The notes below the pieces were generated by a model, which did no database searches, had not been told where the DNA came from, and saw only the letters and a list, made by a program, of their open reading frames with translations. DNA of 64,000 nt from Sphingobium bisphenolivorans (lineage in GTDB: Bacteria; Pseudomonadota; Alphaproteobacteria; Sphingomonadales; Sphingomonadaceae). Positions 7,975 to 17,267 of this stretch are shown here, in pieces (position 1 is the stretch's first letter; the number at the start of each line of letters is the position of its first letter). Both the position numbers and the translations under genes were made by a program. The stretch spans positions 62,001 through 126,000 of the forward strand of contig NZ_ASTG01000003.1 of NCBI RefSeq assembly GCF_000412635.1. Direction: 5' to 3'.

Positions 7975-9171
7975 ATGCGCATTGGATTTCTGTTCAATCA
8001 TGATCAGATCCATCAGGTCGCGCACAGCCTGCCCATCGCGATTGCCCTCGCCAAGAGCGGTTTTCCCGGCGAGATACTCGTCGCCACCACCAATGACAGG
8101 CTGGCTGCGGAAGTGCGTCGTCTCGCGGGCGAATGTCTGTCGTCCCGCATCCAGCACGTGCAACTGGCGCTGTCTTCCCGATCCGGCACGATCGCACGGC
8201 TGCTGGGCAATATCTTGCCCGCCGCCAAGCTGCTCGCATACAGAGACAATCTGGATTTCTTCCGCACCCTGGACATGCTGGTCGTCGCGGAAAAGACGTC
8301 TTTGCTGTTGAAGTCGCGTTATGGCCTCACCAACCTCTTCATGGTGCATACCCGCCACGGTGCAGGCGATCGAGCGATCGGCTTCGATGAGGCGAGCGCG
8401 GGTTTCGATCACATCCTCTGTTCAGGGGACAAGGTCCGCAGGCGCCTGATCAGCGAGGCGCAGGTTGATCCTGAGAAGATCAGCATCGTCGGCTACCCGA
8501 AGTTCGACATGCTCCGCCACGGGGCCAGAACCCGCCGGGCGGGCGCGGAGAGGCCGGTGATCCTGTACAATCCGCACTGCTCACCCCATCTGTCGTCCTG
8601 GTACAGGCATGGGCGTGAGGTGCTTGAGCATTTCAGGCACGCCGACAGCCATGAGTTGATCTTTGCTCCGCATGTCATGTTGTTCGAGCGGCCCTTCGTG
8701 GTGGCGATCGACAAGCTCAGCGTGCAGCGGCCGGGCACGATCGACGACCGCTATCTGCATGGCGGTAATATTCAGATCGACTTGGGCAGCCGGTCGTCCA
8801 CCGACATGAGCTACACCATGGCGGCGGACATGTACCTTGGGGATGCTAGCAGCCAGGTCTACGAATTTCTCATGCATCCCCGCCCTTGCATCTTCCTCAA
8901 CAGCCATGGAATTGCTTGGCGTGGGAACCCGAACTTCGCCCATTGGCAGGCAGGGGAAGTGATTTCCTCGCCCACGGAACTGGACAATGCGCTCGATCGG
9001 GCTGGGGAAATGCACCAGAGCTATTACCGGGCGGTACAGGAAAAATTGTTCGCCGACAGTTTCGACCTCGATGGCCGGCCGTCTTCGGAGCGGGCAGCGG
9101 AGGTGATAACGGCGCTGGGCGACCGGCTCCGGCCGGCCCGGCGTCCGTTGGCGGTGGTTCGCGCCGCCTGA
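7975..9171 (+). CDS. CDP-glycerol glycerophosphotransferase-like protein
   Basis: A 398-residue soluble protein starting 'MRIGFLFNHDQIHQ' behind GGAAGGGGG. Its two-lobed layout matches the GT-B fold: an N-terminal lobe to about residue 170, 'IVGYPKFDML' at the hinge, 'VILYNPHCSPHLSSW' opening the second lobe and 'AADMYLGDASSQVYEFLMHPRPCIFLN' as the nucleotide-side signature. That last segment is the typical D-x-S-S...E-F pattern of TagB/TagF-like CDP-glycerol transferases. In a Gram-negative cell it might act on a surface glycan rather than teichoic acid. The AT-rich stretch from about 7880 to 7950 in front probably holds its promoter. The stop is 24 bases from the converging DUF2279 gene. 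Confidence 0.7.
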   Translation: MRIGFLFNHDQIHQVAHSLPIAIALAKSGFPGEILVATTNDRLAAEVRRLAGECLSSRIQHVQLALSSRSGTIARLLGNILPAAKLLAYRDNLDFFRTLDMLVVAEKTSLLLKSRYGLTNLFMVHTRHGAGDRAIGFDEASAGFDHILCSGDKVRRRLISEAQVDPEKISIVGYPKFDMLRHGARTRRAGAERPVILYNPHCSPHLSSWYRHGREVLEHFRHADSHELIFAPHVMLFERPFVVAIDKLSVQRPGTIDDRYLHGGNIQIDLGSRSSTDMSYTMAADMYLGDASSQVYEFLMHPRPCIFLNSHGIAWRGNPNFAHWQAGEVISSPTELDNALDRAGEMHQSYYRAVQEKLFADSFDLDGRPSSERAAEVITALGDRLRPARRPLAVVRAA

Positions 9172-9194
9172 CATGCCTGCTGAAGAGGTGGCTT

Positions 9195-10172
9195 TCAGTT
9201 GGTAATATGGTGGTGCAGAGCGGTGTAGGGAGGCTGGAAATAGTCCAGAACTTCCCCTGCTGCACGGCCCACGCGGCTGCGGGCATTTTTGAAGAAAAGC
9301 TCGCGCAGGTTGATGCCGACACCCACGAAGATCCGCCGCTTGGGCTCTATGCCACGAGCGCGATCCTCGTTGGTGAAGTCCTTGCCATAATAGCCCGCAT
9401 GCAGTTCGAGCAGGCGGAGCGGGCCATTCTCAAAAGCCTCAAAGCCGGCGAGCTTCAAGGCGAAGAAATAGCGCTGCTGTTCGAAATGCCGTTTGCCCGA
9501 CAGGGTAACGACGTCCTTATTGGGAACGATCATCAGGCGAAAGTCGAGCTTCCGATCAAGGCCGGGCACCGAATTGCGCAGCGCAGACAGCGCAGCGCCC
9601 GACGTGTTGAACACAACATCTTCCCACGACCAGCCGCCGTCTGGCTCGATACTGTCCCACAATTCCGTGTAAAGCATCGTGGCTGAGCCAAGCGCTGCGG
9701 CGGTCAGCGCTATACCGGGTGCATCGCCGGTCTTGCGCTTCAGCCGCGCATAGAGAAGCTCGGAAATCACATAGGTGCTGTAGGTATGCGCCAGCTTGTC
9801 GACGCCCACATTCCTTGTCGATTTACCGAACCAGCCTTCGCTCTGGAAATGCGGCGCCTGCGGATCCTTGAACAGCTTCTGGCCGTTGACCAGCGTGTAA
9901 TAGCCCAGGACGGCCGCCATTTCCCACTTGATCGCGCCAACCTGACGCCCGAAGCCTTGAAACTGTGCCGGGTCGGGTTCCGCCTTCGTCTCGGATGGTT
10001 CGCTCGGTCCATAAGGCTCGGAGGGAGTCTCCGTCTGCGGGTCTGGGACGGGCGACGGGGTGAGCCGGAAGTCGCTGATCGCGGACAGGTCGATCGTGGA
10101 AGCCATGACGGCGGAGGGCGCAGCGCCGAGCATCAGACTGACGGCCAATCGCAAGATAGCGCGCAAATGCAC
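9195..10172 (-). CDS. DUF2279 (YfiM-like) periplasmic or membrane-attached protein
   Basis: A 325-residue protein with a signal peptide (residues 1-24, ending VMAS), a Pro/Glu/Ser-rich spacer to about residue 70 and then the DUF2279 core. The core shows 'GYYTLVNGQKLF', 'GVDKLAHTYSTYVISELL', 'LYTELWDSIEPDGGWSWEDVVFNTSGAALSALRNSVPGLDRKLDFR', the conserved pattern of YfiM-type proteins. The family has no established biochemical role. It converges with the glycosyltransferase-like gene and has no clear operon partner. Confidence 0.75.
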   Translation of the reverse strand: MHLRAILRLAVSLMLGAAPSAVMASTIDLSAISDFRLTPSPVPDPQTETPSEPYGPSEPSETKAEPDPAQFQGFGRQVGAIKWEMAAVLGYYTLVNGQKLFKDPQAPHFQSEGWFGKSTRNVGVDKLAHTYSTYVISELLYARLKRKTGDAPGIALTAAALGSATMLYTELWDSIEPDGGWSWEDVVFNTSGAALSALRNSVPGLDRKLDFRLMIVPNKDVVTLSGKRHFEQQRYFFALKLAGFEAFENGPLRLLELHAGYYGKDFTNEDRARGIEPKRRIFVGVGINLRELFFKNARSRVGRAAGEVLDYFQPPYTALHHHITN

Positions 10173-10460
10173 CCCCTCTCTGTCAGGCGACGGGTTTGAC
10201 GCCTTCGTGCTCGCTCTTCAGGCCAGTCACGCAGCCAGCTTAGGAAATCGCGGCATCACGGCAATATCAACATTGCGGTGATCGGCTGCGATTAAGGAGT
10301 AGTTGCAAGGTCAAGATTCTGGCGCTGGCAGATAATATGAGCTTAAGTCCCAAAGGTTCGAGCAGGATACGCATCCTACCATCTGCCCGATTCGGAAATC
10401 ATCGGAACTTCAGAGTGGGGGAGACACCCTCGGTAATTTGCGCCAGCCGCACGTTATGCG

Positions 10461-11081
10461 CTAAACGGTGCGCCGTCGCTTCGACCGCAGGCGGATCGCG
10501 CCATAGATGATGAGGTCGGCGGCCTTTTCGGCCAGCGCGCCGGCGAAGCCGCCCGCCACCACGTCGCCGGGATAATGGGCGCGGCGGGGCACCTGCAATG
10601 CGCCCACAACCGCCGCGACGGTGAGCAGCGGCTTGGTGTAGCGCGGATATTCGCGCGAGAAGGCACGCGCCAGCGCCAGCGCGCCGGCGGTATGGCCGGA
10701 AGGGAAGGAGCGCAGCCGCGCCGAGCGGGAGGTGCCCGCCTCCATATGATAACTTCCTTCCTTCAACTGTTGGTCCGGCCGGGTACGATCGACATTATTC
10801 TTGCCTAATTCCTTAAGGCTGATGGCGATCAGATGGGCAAGGCCCATGCGGAGCCCCGTGCGCTGAAGTTTTGGATTGTGCGACACGACGCCCGCGATCA
10901 GGATTGCAGCGGACAGGAGCATCAGTGGCGGTTCATCGGCGACGTTGCCGACTTTGCCCAGCTGCTTGACGGCAGGTTTTTCAAGCCATGGCCGCAGCAG
11001 TTCGATGCTCTTCACGTCGAGGCGCTCGGGAAGCGGCAACTGCGCGATGCGGCGCTCTGGCAGCGTTTGGGTCTGGGTCAT
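10461..11081 (-). CDS. PAP2-family phosphatase with an altered third motif
   Basis: A 206-residue membrane protein of the type-2 phosphatidic acid phosphatase family. Motif 1 (K-x6-RP) is 'KNNVDRTRP', motif 2 is 'FPSGHTAGA', and motif 3 reads 'LQVPRRAHYPGDVVAGG'. The general acid/base histidines are present, but the usual Ser-Arg at the start of motif 3 is Leu-Gln, so the phosphate-binding arginine may be replaced by one of the nearby arginines. Hydrophobic helices lie around residues 52-70, 80-90 and 130-200. ATG 11081 has GGAGGAG in front. It is divergent from the ligase gene with 96 bases between them. Substrate is probably a lipid phosphate, not determinable here. Confidence 0.8.
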   Translation of the reverse strand: MTQTQTLPERRIAQLPLPERLDVKSIELLRPWLEKPAVKQLGKVGNVADEPPLMLLSAAILIAGVVSHNPKLQRTGLRMGLAHLIAISLKELGKNNVDRTRPDQQLKEGSYHMEAGTSRSARLRSFPSGHTAGALALARAFSREYPRYTKPLLTVAAVVGALQVPRRAHYPGDVVAGGFAGALAEKAADLIIYGAIRLRSKRRRTV

Positions 11082-11177
11082 CTGTGCTCCTCCATCCCCC
11101 TTGAGACGTGTGGCGGGCGCTGCGGTTCCTTTTGGGCCGCGAGGCAACCATGGCCCGCGTGCCCGCGTTACCCTTTG

Positions 11178-12227
11178 ATGGGAGAAGAGAAGGACGTGGC
11201 GCTGGACAAGGTGCATCCGCTGGCGGGAACGGAACCCATGGAGGCAAAGCTGGTCGATAGCCTGCCTGCCGAGGGGGAATGGCAATATGAGCCCAAATGG
11301 GACGGCTTTCGTGCGATCGCCTCACGGGCGGGCGGCGCTGTCGAGATTATGTCCAAGTCCGGCAATTCGCTCGCACGCTTTTTCCCGGAGATCCTCGCAG
11401 CGTTGCGCACGACGAAGAGCGATCATTATGTGCTCGACGGCGAACTCATCCTGCCGGTGGGCGATGTCCTTTCCTTTGACGCGTTGCAGGCGCGGCTGCA
11501 TCCGGCCGAGAGTCGGATCGAGAGATTGTCGCGGGAAACGCCCGCACAGTTGATGCTGTTCGACTGCCTTGCGCTGGAGGAGCGGTCTTTGTTCGACCGG
11601 CCGCTGGCCGACAGGCGGGAAGCGCTGGAGCAGTTCCATCGCGGCGAAGGCAGCGGGACGCTGCTGCTGTCCCCCTGCACCCCCCGACGGACACATGCGG
11701 AAAAGTGGTTGGCGGCGAGCGGCGGCGCGCTTGACGGGGTGATCGCAAAGCCGCTGGCCGAACCCTATCAGCCCGGCGAACGCGCCATGCGCAAGGTTAA
11801 GCAGCATCGCACCGCGGACTGCGTCGTCGGGGGATTTCGGCGCGCGAAGGACGGGGCCCAAGTCGCTTCGCTGTTGCTCGGCCTCTATGATGATGCGGGC
11901 CTGCTCAATCATGTCGGCTTCACCTCGGCGCTGGGCAAGGAAGACCGCGCGGTGCTCACTGGCCGCCTCGACCAACTGATCGAGCCGCCCGGCTTCACCG
12001 GCAAGGCGCCCGGTGGGCCCAGCCGGTGGAACAATGGGCGCGAGAGTGAATGGTTTCCCATTCGACCCGAACTGGTGGTGGAGGTGCGCTACGATCAGGT
12101 GACGGGCGAGCGATTCCGGCACGGGACCGGGCTGCTGCGCTGGCGTCCCGACAAGGCGCCTCGGCAATGCCGGATGGAACAGCTGCAATATGAACTGCGT
12201 CGGTCGCAGTTGAACGATCTCGACTGA
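11178..12227 (+). CDS. ligC: ATP-dependent DNA ligase, LigC-like minimal form
   Basis: A 349-residue ligase consisting of only the adenylation and OB domains. Motif I is 'YEPKWDGFRA' with the adenylated lysine at residue 40, motif III region 'YVLDGEL', motif IV 'DGVIAK', and motif V 'RKVKQHRTADCVVGGF'. The C-terminal OB half includes 'PELVVEVRYDQVT..RFRHGTGLLRWRPDK', typical of LigC enzymes that seal nicks and short gaps in repair. There is no LigD polymerase or phosphoesterase domain. No clear Shine-Dalgarno stands before ATG 11178; GTG 11196, preceded by GAGAAGG, could be the real start. The next two genes follow at 32 and 1 bases, implying an operon with end-processing enzymes. Confidence 0.85.
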   Translation: MGEEKDVALDKVHPLAGTEPMEAKLVDSLPAEGEWQYEPKWDGFRAIASRAGGAVEIMSKSGNSLARFFPEILAALRTTKSDHYVLDGELILPVGDVLSFDALQARLHPAESRIERLSRETPAQLMLFDCLALEERSLFDRPLADRREALEQFHRGEGSGTLLLSPCTPRRTHAEKWLAASGGALDGVIAKPLAEPYQPGERAMRKVKQHRTADCVVGGFRRAKDGAQVASLLLGLYDDAGLLNHVGFTSALGKEDRAVLTGRLDQLIEPPGFTGKAPGGPSRWNNGRESEWFPIRPELVVEVRYDQVTGERFRHGTGLLRWRPDKAPRQCRMEQLQYELRRSQLNDLD

Positions 12228-12259
12228 AGGCGTGGCGAACGGCCAGGAGTGGCAGGATC

Positions 12260-12637
12260 ATGGGACGATCGATCGTAGGATGGAAGGTCGAGCCGGCAGA
12301 CCGATCCGCCTTGCTGGAGCGGATCGCGGCCCATTATCCTTCTGTCATCGCCGATCATGTGACGCTGCGCTTTGGAACGGACGAGCAAACCCCGCTGCCC
12401 AGCGCTTGTGCCGGCGAGGTTGTGGGGGCGGCGGATGACGGAAAGGGCGTGCAGGCGCTCGTCGTTCGGATCGAGGGCACGACCCATCGGGGAGACGGCA
12501 GCCATTATCATATCACCTTCTCGCTGGGCGCGGGCCGCAAGGCGAAGGAGAGCAATGACGTCATTCGCGATCATGGCTGGCGGCCGATAGAGCCGCCCAT
12601 CCCGGTCCGGCTGATCCCCACAAGATGGGACGGCTGA
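12260..12637 (+). CDS. Predicted 2H phosphoesterase-like protein (RNA/DNA end healing)
   Basis: A 125-residue protein that I do not recognise by name. Two H-x-T motifs, 'DHVTLRFG' (His33, Thr35) and 'SHYHITFSLG' (His84, Thr86), sit at the ends of predicted strands 51 residues apart. This is the hallmark of the 2H superfamily (LigT, tRNA-ligase cyclic phosphodiesterase), whose members open 2',3'-cyclic phosphates. A 'GTTHRGDGSHYH' segment precedes the second motif. It sits between an ATP-dependent ligase and a HAD phosphatase, exactly where an end-healing enzyme would be expected; the Swiss-army-knife RNA-repair 2H proteins are the closest idea. Function is inferred from two motifs plus context only. 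Confidence 0.6.
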   Translation: MGRSIVGWKVEPADRSALLERIAAHYPSVIADHVTLRFGTDEQTPLPSACAGEVVGAADDGKGVQALVVRIEGTTHRGDGSHYHITFSLGAGRKAKESNDVIRDHGWRPIEPPIPVRLIPTRWDG

Positions 12638-12638
12638 G

Positions 12639-13118
12639 ATGCAGCTCTACCTCGATTGCGACGGCGTGCTTGCCGACTTCGACCGGGGTGCGACGGCCCT
12701 GCTGGGCATGCCGCCGCGCGCCTATGAGAAGCGGCACGGGCTGCCCGCCTTCTGGCGGGAGATCGCGCGGCACCCCGACTTCTACGGCAGCCTGCCGCTG
12801 ATGCCAGATGCGATGGAACTGTTCGCGGCGGTTCGGCATCTTGCGCCGATCATCCTGACGGGCCTGCCTCGCGGCAAATGGGCCGCGCCGCAGAAGCTTC
12901 GGTGGGCGGCGCAGCATTTTCCCGGCACGCAGATCATCACGGTGCTGGCCGTGGACAAGCGGAACCATGCCCGCGAGGGCGACATATTGGTCGATGATCA
13001 GAAGAAGCACGCGCATCTCTGGGAAGAAGTCGGCGGCATTTTCGTGCATCACCGCTCAGCAAGGGACAGCATCGCGCGCCTGCGCGAACTTATCCCCGCG
13101 GAGATGGAGGCAATGTGA
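12639..13118 (+). CDS. HAD-superfamily 5'(3')-nucleotidase-like phosphatase
   Basis: A 159-residue HAD phosphatase. Motif I is 'LYLDCDGVLADFDRG' (Asp6 and Asp8), motif II 'IILTGLPRGK', and motif IV 'DILVDDQKKHAHLWEEVGG'. The small cap after motif I, with 'MPPRAYEKRHGLPAFWREI', resembles deoxyribonucleotidase and end-phosphatase HADs. The ATG lies one base after the stop of the 2H-like gene, so the two must be co-translated. With the ligase, the set could heal 2',3'-cyclic or 3'-phosphate ends and then seal. It could equally be a mononucleotide phosphatase; the sequence does not decide. It converges with the hybrid kinase with 18 bases between. Confidence 0.75.
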   Translation: MQLYLDCDGVLADFDRGATALLGMPPRAYEKRHGLPAFWREIARHPDFYGSLPLMPDAMELFAAVRHLAPIILTGLPRGKWAAPQKLRWAAQHFPGTQIITVLAVDKRNHAREGDILVDDQKKHAHLWEEVGGIFVHHRSARDSIARLRELIPAEMEAM

Positions 13119-13136
13119 ATTTTCAGTCGCTTCGAT

Positions 13137-16100
13137 CTACTGAGAAGCCGCGCTGCCCGACGTTATACCCAGTTCCGCCAAAGCCGTGATGATCTTCTGC
13201 GCTGAATAGGGCTTGCTGACGGCCCGACAGCGAAGGTCGGGGGTCTGCTCCGCGCTGCCGTCGACAGCGATCACCACCGGCAGATCGGGAAACCGCTCCC
13301 GCAAGGTGGGGAGGAACTCGCCATTGCCGTCGAGAATCGCCGCATGATAGCGGCCTTGCGCCGCCGCGATCCTGTCGGCCGCTTCCTCCTCGTCAGCTGC
13401 CGCGTCGGTTCGATAGCCCGCCATTGTCAGCGCTTCGCTGGCAAGGATACGGACATTGGGATCGCTGTCGATGAGCAGCAGGCATTTGCCCGATCCGCCG
13501 TCCAGCAACGCCTGCACCCGCTCGGCCAGCGCTTCGAAGCTGAAGGGTTTGGGCAGCAATTCCACGCCCGGGTCCAGTCGACCGCCGTGAACGATGGAGT
13601 CGCGCGTATAGCCGCTGGTATAGAGAACCTTGAGGTCGGGCCGCAGAGCGCGCGCGGCGGCGCACAGGTCCTTGCCGGACATTCCGGGCATGACCACGTC
13701 CGTGAAGAGAAGGTCCACCCGCATGTTGGGTTGTTCGAGCAGGCGGAGCGCCGCGGCTCCATCGACCGCCTCGGCAACCTGGTAGCCAAGGTCGCGCAGG
13801 CACTCGGCGGAATAAGATCGCACATCCTCGTCATCCTCGACAACCAGGATGACCTCGCCTCCGCTGCTGCGTTGGGCGACGCCGCTCTCCCTGTCGGGTT
13901 CTCCAATCGCCTCGCCGGTGTAACGCGGCAGGTAGAGCTTGACCGTGGTGCCCAGCCCCTCTTCCGAATAAACGTTTACGTGGCCGCCCGACTGTTTGAC
14001 GAAGCCATAGACCTGGCTGAGGCCAAGACCGGTGCCCCGCCCGATTTCCTTGGTCGTGAAAAAGGGTTCGAACACCCGGCCCAGTACGTCCTTCGGCATG
14101 CCGTGTCCGGTATCGCTCACCGCCACCATCACATAGTTGCCTGGGGGCACCTCATTATGTGCCACGCCATAGGTGGCGTCGAGATGGGCGTTGGCTGTCT
14201 CGATCGTCAACGTGCCCCCACTGGGCATGGCGTCGCGGGCATTGACCGCGAGGTTGATGAGGGCACTTTCGATTTCGTTGGGATCGGCCTCGACGGTCCA
14301 GAGGCCCGGGCTGGTAACGATCTCCAACCGCACGAGTTCGCCCAGCGACCGCCGCAATAGCTCGGCCATGCCGGTCACCAGCTTGTCCAGTTCAAGCGGC
14401 TTGGGCGACAGAGGCTGGCGGCGGGAGAAGGCGAGCAGGCGCTGGGTGAGCGCCGCCGCCCGTTCCGCGCCGCGCATCGCGTTGTCAATCGATCGGCGGA
14501 CGCGCGGACTGGTGTCCGTGTCCGACAGCCAACGCGCCGCCATGTCGATATTGCCGGTGATGATCGTCAGCAGGTTGTTGAAGTCGTGGGCGATCCCGCC
14601 GGTCAGCTGGCCCACTGCCTCCATCTTCTGCGACTGGCGCAGCTGTTCCTCGACTGCCCGTTTTTCCGTGAGATCGCGGGTGATCTTGGCAAAGCCCACC
14701 AGTTCGCCCGCATCGTCGCGGATCGCATCGAGCACGGCGCTGGCCCAGAATTCGGTGCCGTCCTTGCGAACGCGCCAGCCTTCGGATTCGAACTTGCCCG
14801 TCCGCGAAGCCATCTCGAGCGCCTGGGCGGGCTTGCCGGCGTCCCGGTCGGTTTCGGTATAGAAGCGGGAGAAGTGCTGGCCGATAATCTCTTCGGCGCT
14901 ATAGCCCTTGATCCGCTCCGCGCCCGCATTCCAGTTGGTGATGATTCCCGACGGATCGAGCATGTAGATCGCATAGTCGCTGACGCCATCGACGAGGATG
15001 CGGAACCGTCGCTCGCTCTCCCGCAGGCTTTCGAACGCGGCCGTGATTTCACTCGCGCGCGCTTCGATCCGCTGCTCAAGCGTTGCGTTGAGTTCGCGTA
15101 GCTTCCCCTCGACGATGCGCTGCTCGGTAATGTCGGTGTGGACGCCGACCCATTGTTCCAGCCGGCCGTCTGCGCCGAAGACCGGCATTGCCCTGATGCT
15201 ATAGTGGCGCCAGGCACCATCCGCGCGCCGCAGCCTATGTTCGAACAGGAAGGGGGAGCGGTGTCTCACCGCCTCTTCCCACGCCTTTATGGTACCCTGC
15301 GCATCGTCAGGATGGACGCACGCCGACCAGCCATAGCCGGAATATTCCTCTTTCGTCTGGCCGGTCAGCGCCGTCCAGCCGGGTTGCTCGCCCTCCATTC
15401 GGCCTTCGGGCGTGTTGGTCCACAGCACGCCCTGAACCGCATCGACTGCCGCCCGGAAACGATCATTGCTTTCCCGCAGGCCGTTCTCGGCGGCGCGGCG
15501 GGCGTCGATCTCGCGCTCCGACCGCTGGTTGAGCCGGGCATTGTCGATGGCGATGGCAGCGTGGCCGGCGATGCCCTGGACGATACGTTCATGCTCTGCG
15601 CTGAAGCGGCCTTCGCGATGGTGGCCGAAGAACAGGCCGCCATGCACCTCGCCGGTCTGCGAAATCACCGGAACCGCAAGATAGCTGGTCACCGGCAGAT
15701 GCCCTTCCGGCATGCCGCGATGGGGGTCATTATGGCCATAGCGCGGATCAAGCCGGATATTGTCGGACCGTACCACCCCTTCGCCATCGAAGGTTGGCGC
15801 GAACACCGCCGTGTTGCGCGGCATGGGAAAGCGGGAGAAGGCTTCGCGCGGCACGCCCGACAGGCTGTAAAGCATGTAGCTTTCGCCCTGCTCGTCGACC
15901 AGATTGTAGAAGAAGGCGCCGAACTCCGCGCCAGTCAATTCGACGCCCGCGTCGGTGATGAGTTGCACCGTCCTGTCGAGATCGCGCTCGGCCGCGACTG
16001 CCGCGCCGGTGCGATTGAGGATCTCCAGCGAGTTCTGCAAATCGACGTTGTTGATTGCGGCCCCGGCGAAGCGGGCCAGCTTCGAGAGAAGGTCGACCGA

Positions 16101-16544
16101 CTGCGGATCCGGACCCCCCGCCTCCTGCCAATAGGCGCCGATTGCCGCCTCCACCGAGGAGGCGCGCACCGGCATCATCGCCATGCTCCGCACGAAGGTG
16201 GCGCGGTAGAGGTCGTGGGGCACGCGATCATCGGCGAAGACGTCCGGGATGATGGCGGCCTCCTGGTGACGCATCACCCAGCCTGAGACGCACTCGGACA
16301 GCCTGAAGCGCTTGCCCTCCCACAGCGGGTCGATCGCATCCTCGGCCACATAATGGCATTCATCGCCCTCGCAGGTGACGAAGGTGATGCCTTCCGCGCC
16401 GGTGACGCTGCGGGCGGCTGCCCTCACCGTCTCCACCACATCGTCCAGCGACCGCGCGCGGGCGAGCGCCTCCGACGCCGCGAACAGCGCAGTCCATTTG
16501 TCTTCCAGCAATCCGGATGCGCTCTTCATGGGACCTTGTGACAT
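13137..16544 (-). CDS. Hybrid sensor histidine kinase, GAF-GAF-PAS-PAS-HisKA-HATPase-REC-REC
   Basis: An 1135-residue soluble kinase. Two GAF domains cover about residues 15-170 and 185-345, followed by two PAS/PAC units (about 360-490 and 510-640). The dimerisation box '[14 protein letters not shown]' carries the phospho-histidine His653; ATP-binding boxes are '[14 protein letters not shown]', 'VSDTGHGM' and '[14 protein letters not shown]'. The first receiver (from about residue 895) has Asp949 in '[13 protein letters not shown]'. The second, from about residue 1025, is degenerate but keeps an aspartate in '[10 protein letters not shown]'. The absence of membrane segments suggests it senses a cytoplasmic ligand or light/redox cofactor. 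No separate response regulator adjoins it. It strongly resembles the kinase at 47852-50221. Confidence 0.9.
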   Translation of the reverse strand: MSQGPMKSASGLLEDKWTALFAASEALARARSLDDVVETVRAAARSVTGAEGITFVTCEGDECHYVAEDAIDPLWEGKRFRLSECVSGWVMRHQEAAIIPDVFADDRVPHDLYRATFVRSMAMMPVRASSVEAAIGAYWQEAGGPDPQSVDLLSKLARFAGAAINNVDLQNSLEILNRTGAAVAAERDLDRTVQLITDAGVELTGAEFGAFFYNLVDEQGESYMLYSLSGVPREAFSRFPMPRNTAVFAPTFDGEGVVRSDNIRLDPRYGHNDPHRGMPEGHLPVTSYLAVPVISQTGEVHGGLFFGHHREGRFSAEHERIVQGIAGHAAIAIDNARLNQRSEREIDARRAAENGLRESNDRFRAAVDAVQGVLWTNTPEGRMEGEQPGWTALTGQTKEEYSGYGWSACVHPDDAQGTIKAWEEAVRHRSPFLFEHRLRRADGAWRHYSIRAMPVFGADGRLEQWVGVHTDITEQRIVEGKLRELNATLEQRIEARASEITAAFESLRESERRFRILVDGVSDYAIYMLDPSGIITNWNAGAERIKGYSAEEIIGQHFSRFYTETDRDAGKPAQALEMASRTGKFESEGWRVRKDGTEFWASAVLDAIRDDAGELVGFAKITRDLTEKRAVEEQLRQSQKMEAVGQLTGGIAHDFNNLLTIITGNIDMAARWLSDTDTSPRVRRSIDNAMRGAERAAALTQRLLAFSRRQPLSPKPLELDKLVTGMAELLRRSLGELVRLEIVTSPGLWTVEADPNEIESALINLAVNARDAMPSGGTLTIETANAHLDATYGVAHNEVPPGNYVMVAVSDTGHGMPKDVLGRVFEPFFTTKEIGRGTGLGLSQVYGFVKQSGGHVNVYSEEGLGTTVKLYLPRYTGEAIGEPDRESGVAQRSSGGEVILVVEDDEDVRSYSAECLRDLGYQVAEAVDGAAALRLLEQPNMRVDLLFTDVVMPGMSGKDLCAAARALRPDLKVLYTSGYTRDSIVHGGRLDPGVELLPKPFSFEALAERVQALLDGGSGKCLLLIDSDPNVRILASEALTMAGYRTDAAADEEEAADRIAAAQGRYHAAILDGNGEFLPTLRERFPDLPVVIAVDGSAEQTPDLRCRAVSKPYSAQKIITALAELGITSGSAASQ

Positions 16545-16622
16545 GTGTGGTCATCGTTGTTAGCGATGAGGCTCAGGCACGTCCCTAAACCAGATCAATC
16601 TTCCTGCGAGAGGCAGGTCTGC

Positions 16623-17267
16623 TCAGTGGGATGCATCGGGCTGCCGATCGGGATGGGCAGCCTGGAAGGCCGGGAGATGCGCTGCCCGATCGCCTGCCCC
16701 GACCAAATGCGGGAATGGGGTCAGGTCGGCCGAAAAACGGCGCGCATTGTAGATTTGCGGCACGATATAGACATCCGCCATGCCCGGCTCGTCGCCGAAA
16801 GCGTAGCGTCCGCCATGGCGCTCGACCATCTGCTCCAGCGCCGTGAAGCCCGCCGCGATCCAGCGCTGCGCCCAAGCCTTCACCTGATCCTTGTCCGCGG
16901 CGAAATCGGATCTAAGCGCGTTCAGAACACGCAGATTGTTGAGCGGATGCACGTCGCAGCCGATGATCGCGGCCATTGCCCGGACGAGCGCCCGATCGTT
17001 GGGATCGGCGGGGAAAAGGGGCGGGGCTGGCCACCGCTCCTCCATCCATTCCAGAATCGCTGGGCTTTCGATCAGCACCGCGTCGCCGGACTGAAGCGCG
17101 GGCACAAGCCCGTGCGGCGCTATCGCGCGATACTCCGCCGCCTGCTGCTCGCCGGCGCGCAGGTCGTGGCTCACCTGCCGATACTCGATACCCTTCAGAT
17201 GAAGTGCGATGCGTACCCGGTAAGCCGCTGAAGAACGCCAATATCCGTGCAGCAGGATGTCGCTCAT
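16623..17267 (-). CDS. maiA: Maleylacetoacetate isomerase (zeta-class GST)
   Basis: A 214-residue zeta-class glutathione transferase, last gene of the phenylalanine/tyrosine operon. The N-terminal thioredoxin domain has 'GYWRSSAAYRVRIALHLKGI' (the active-site SSxx motif, with Ala where eukaryotic enzymes have Cys) and 'HGLVPALQSGDAVLIESPAILEWMEE' for glutathione binding; the helical C-domain contains 'GDEPGMADVYIVPQIYNARRF'. It converts maleylacetoacetate to fumarylacetoacetate with glutathione in the cytoplasm. The ATG at 17267 overlaps the fahA stop by four bases. Confidence 0.92.
   Translation of the reverse strand: MSDILLHGYWRSSAAYRVRIALHLKGIEYRQVSHDLRAGEQQAAEYRAIAPHGLVPALQSGDAVLIESPAILEWMEERWPAPPLFPADPNDRALVRAMAAIIGCDVHPLNNLRVLNALRSDFAADKDQVKAWAQRWIAAGFTALEQMVERHGGRYAFGDEPGMADVYIVPQIYNARRFSADLTPFPHLVGAGDRAAHLPAFQAAHPDRQPDASH

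Noticed and set aside
15138..16286. Plus-strand open frame of 382 codons
   Set aside because: Antisense to the GAF/PAS part of the hybrid kinase; no domain features.
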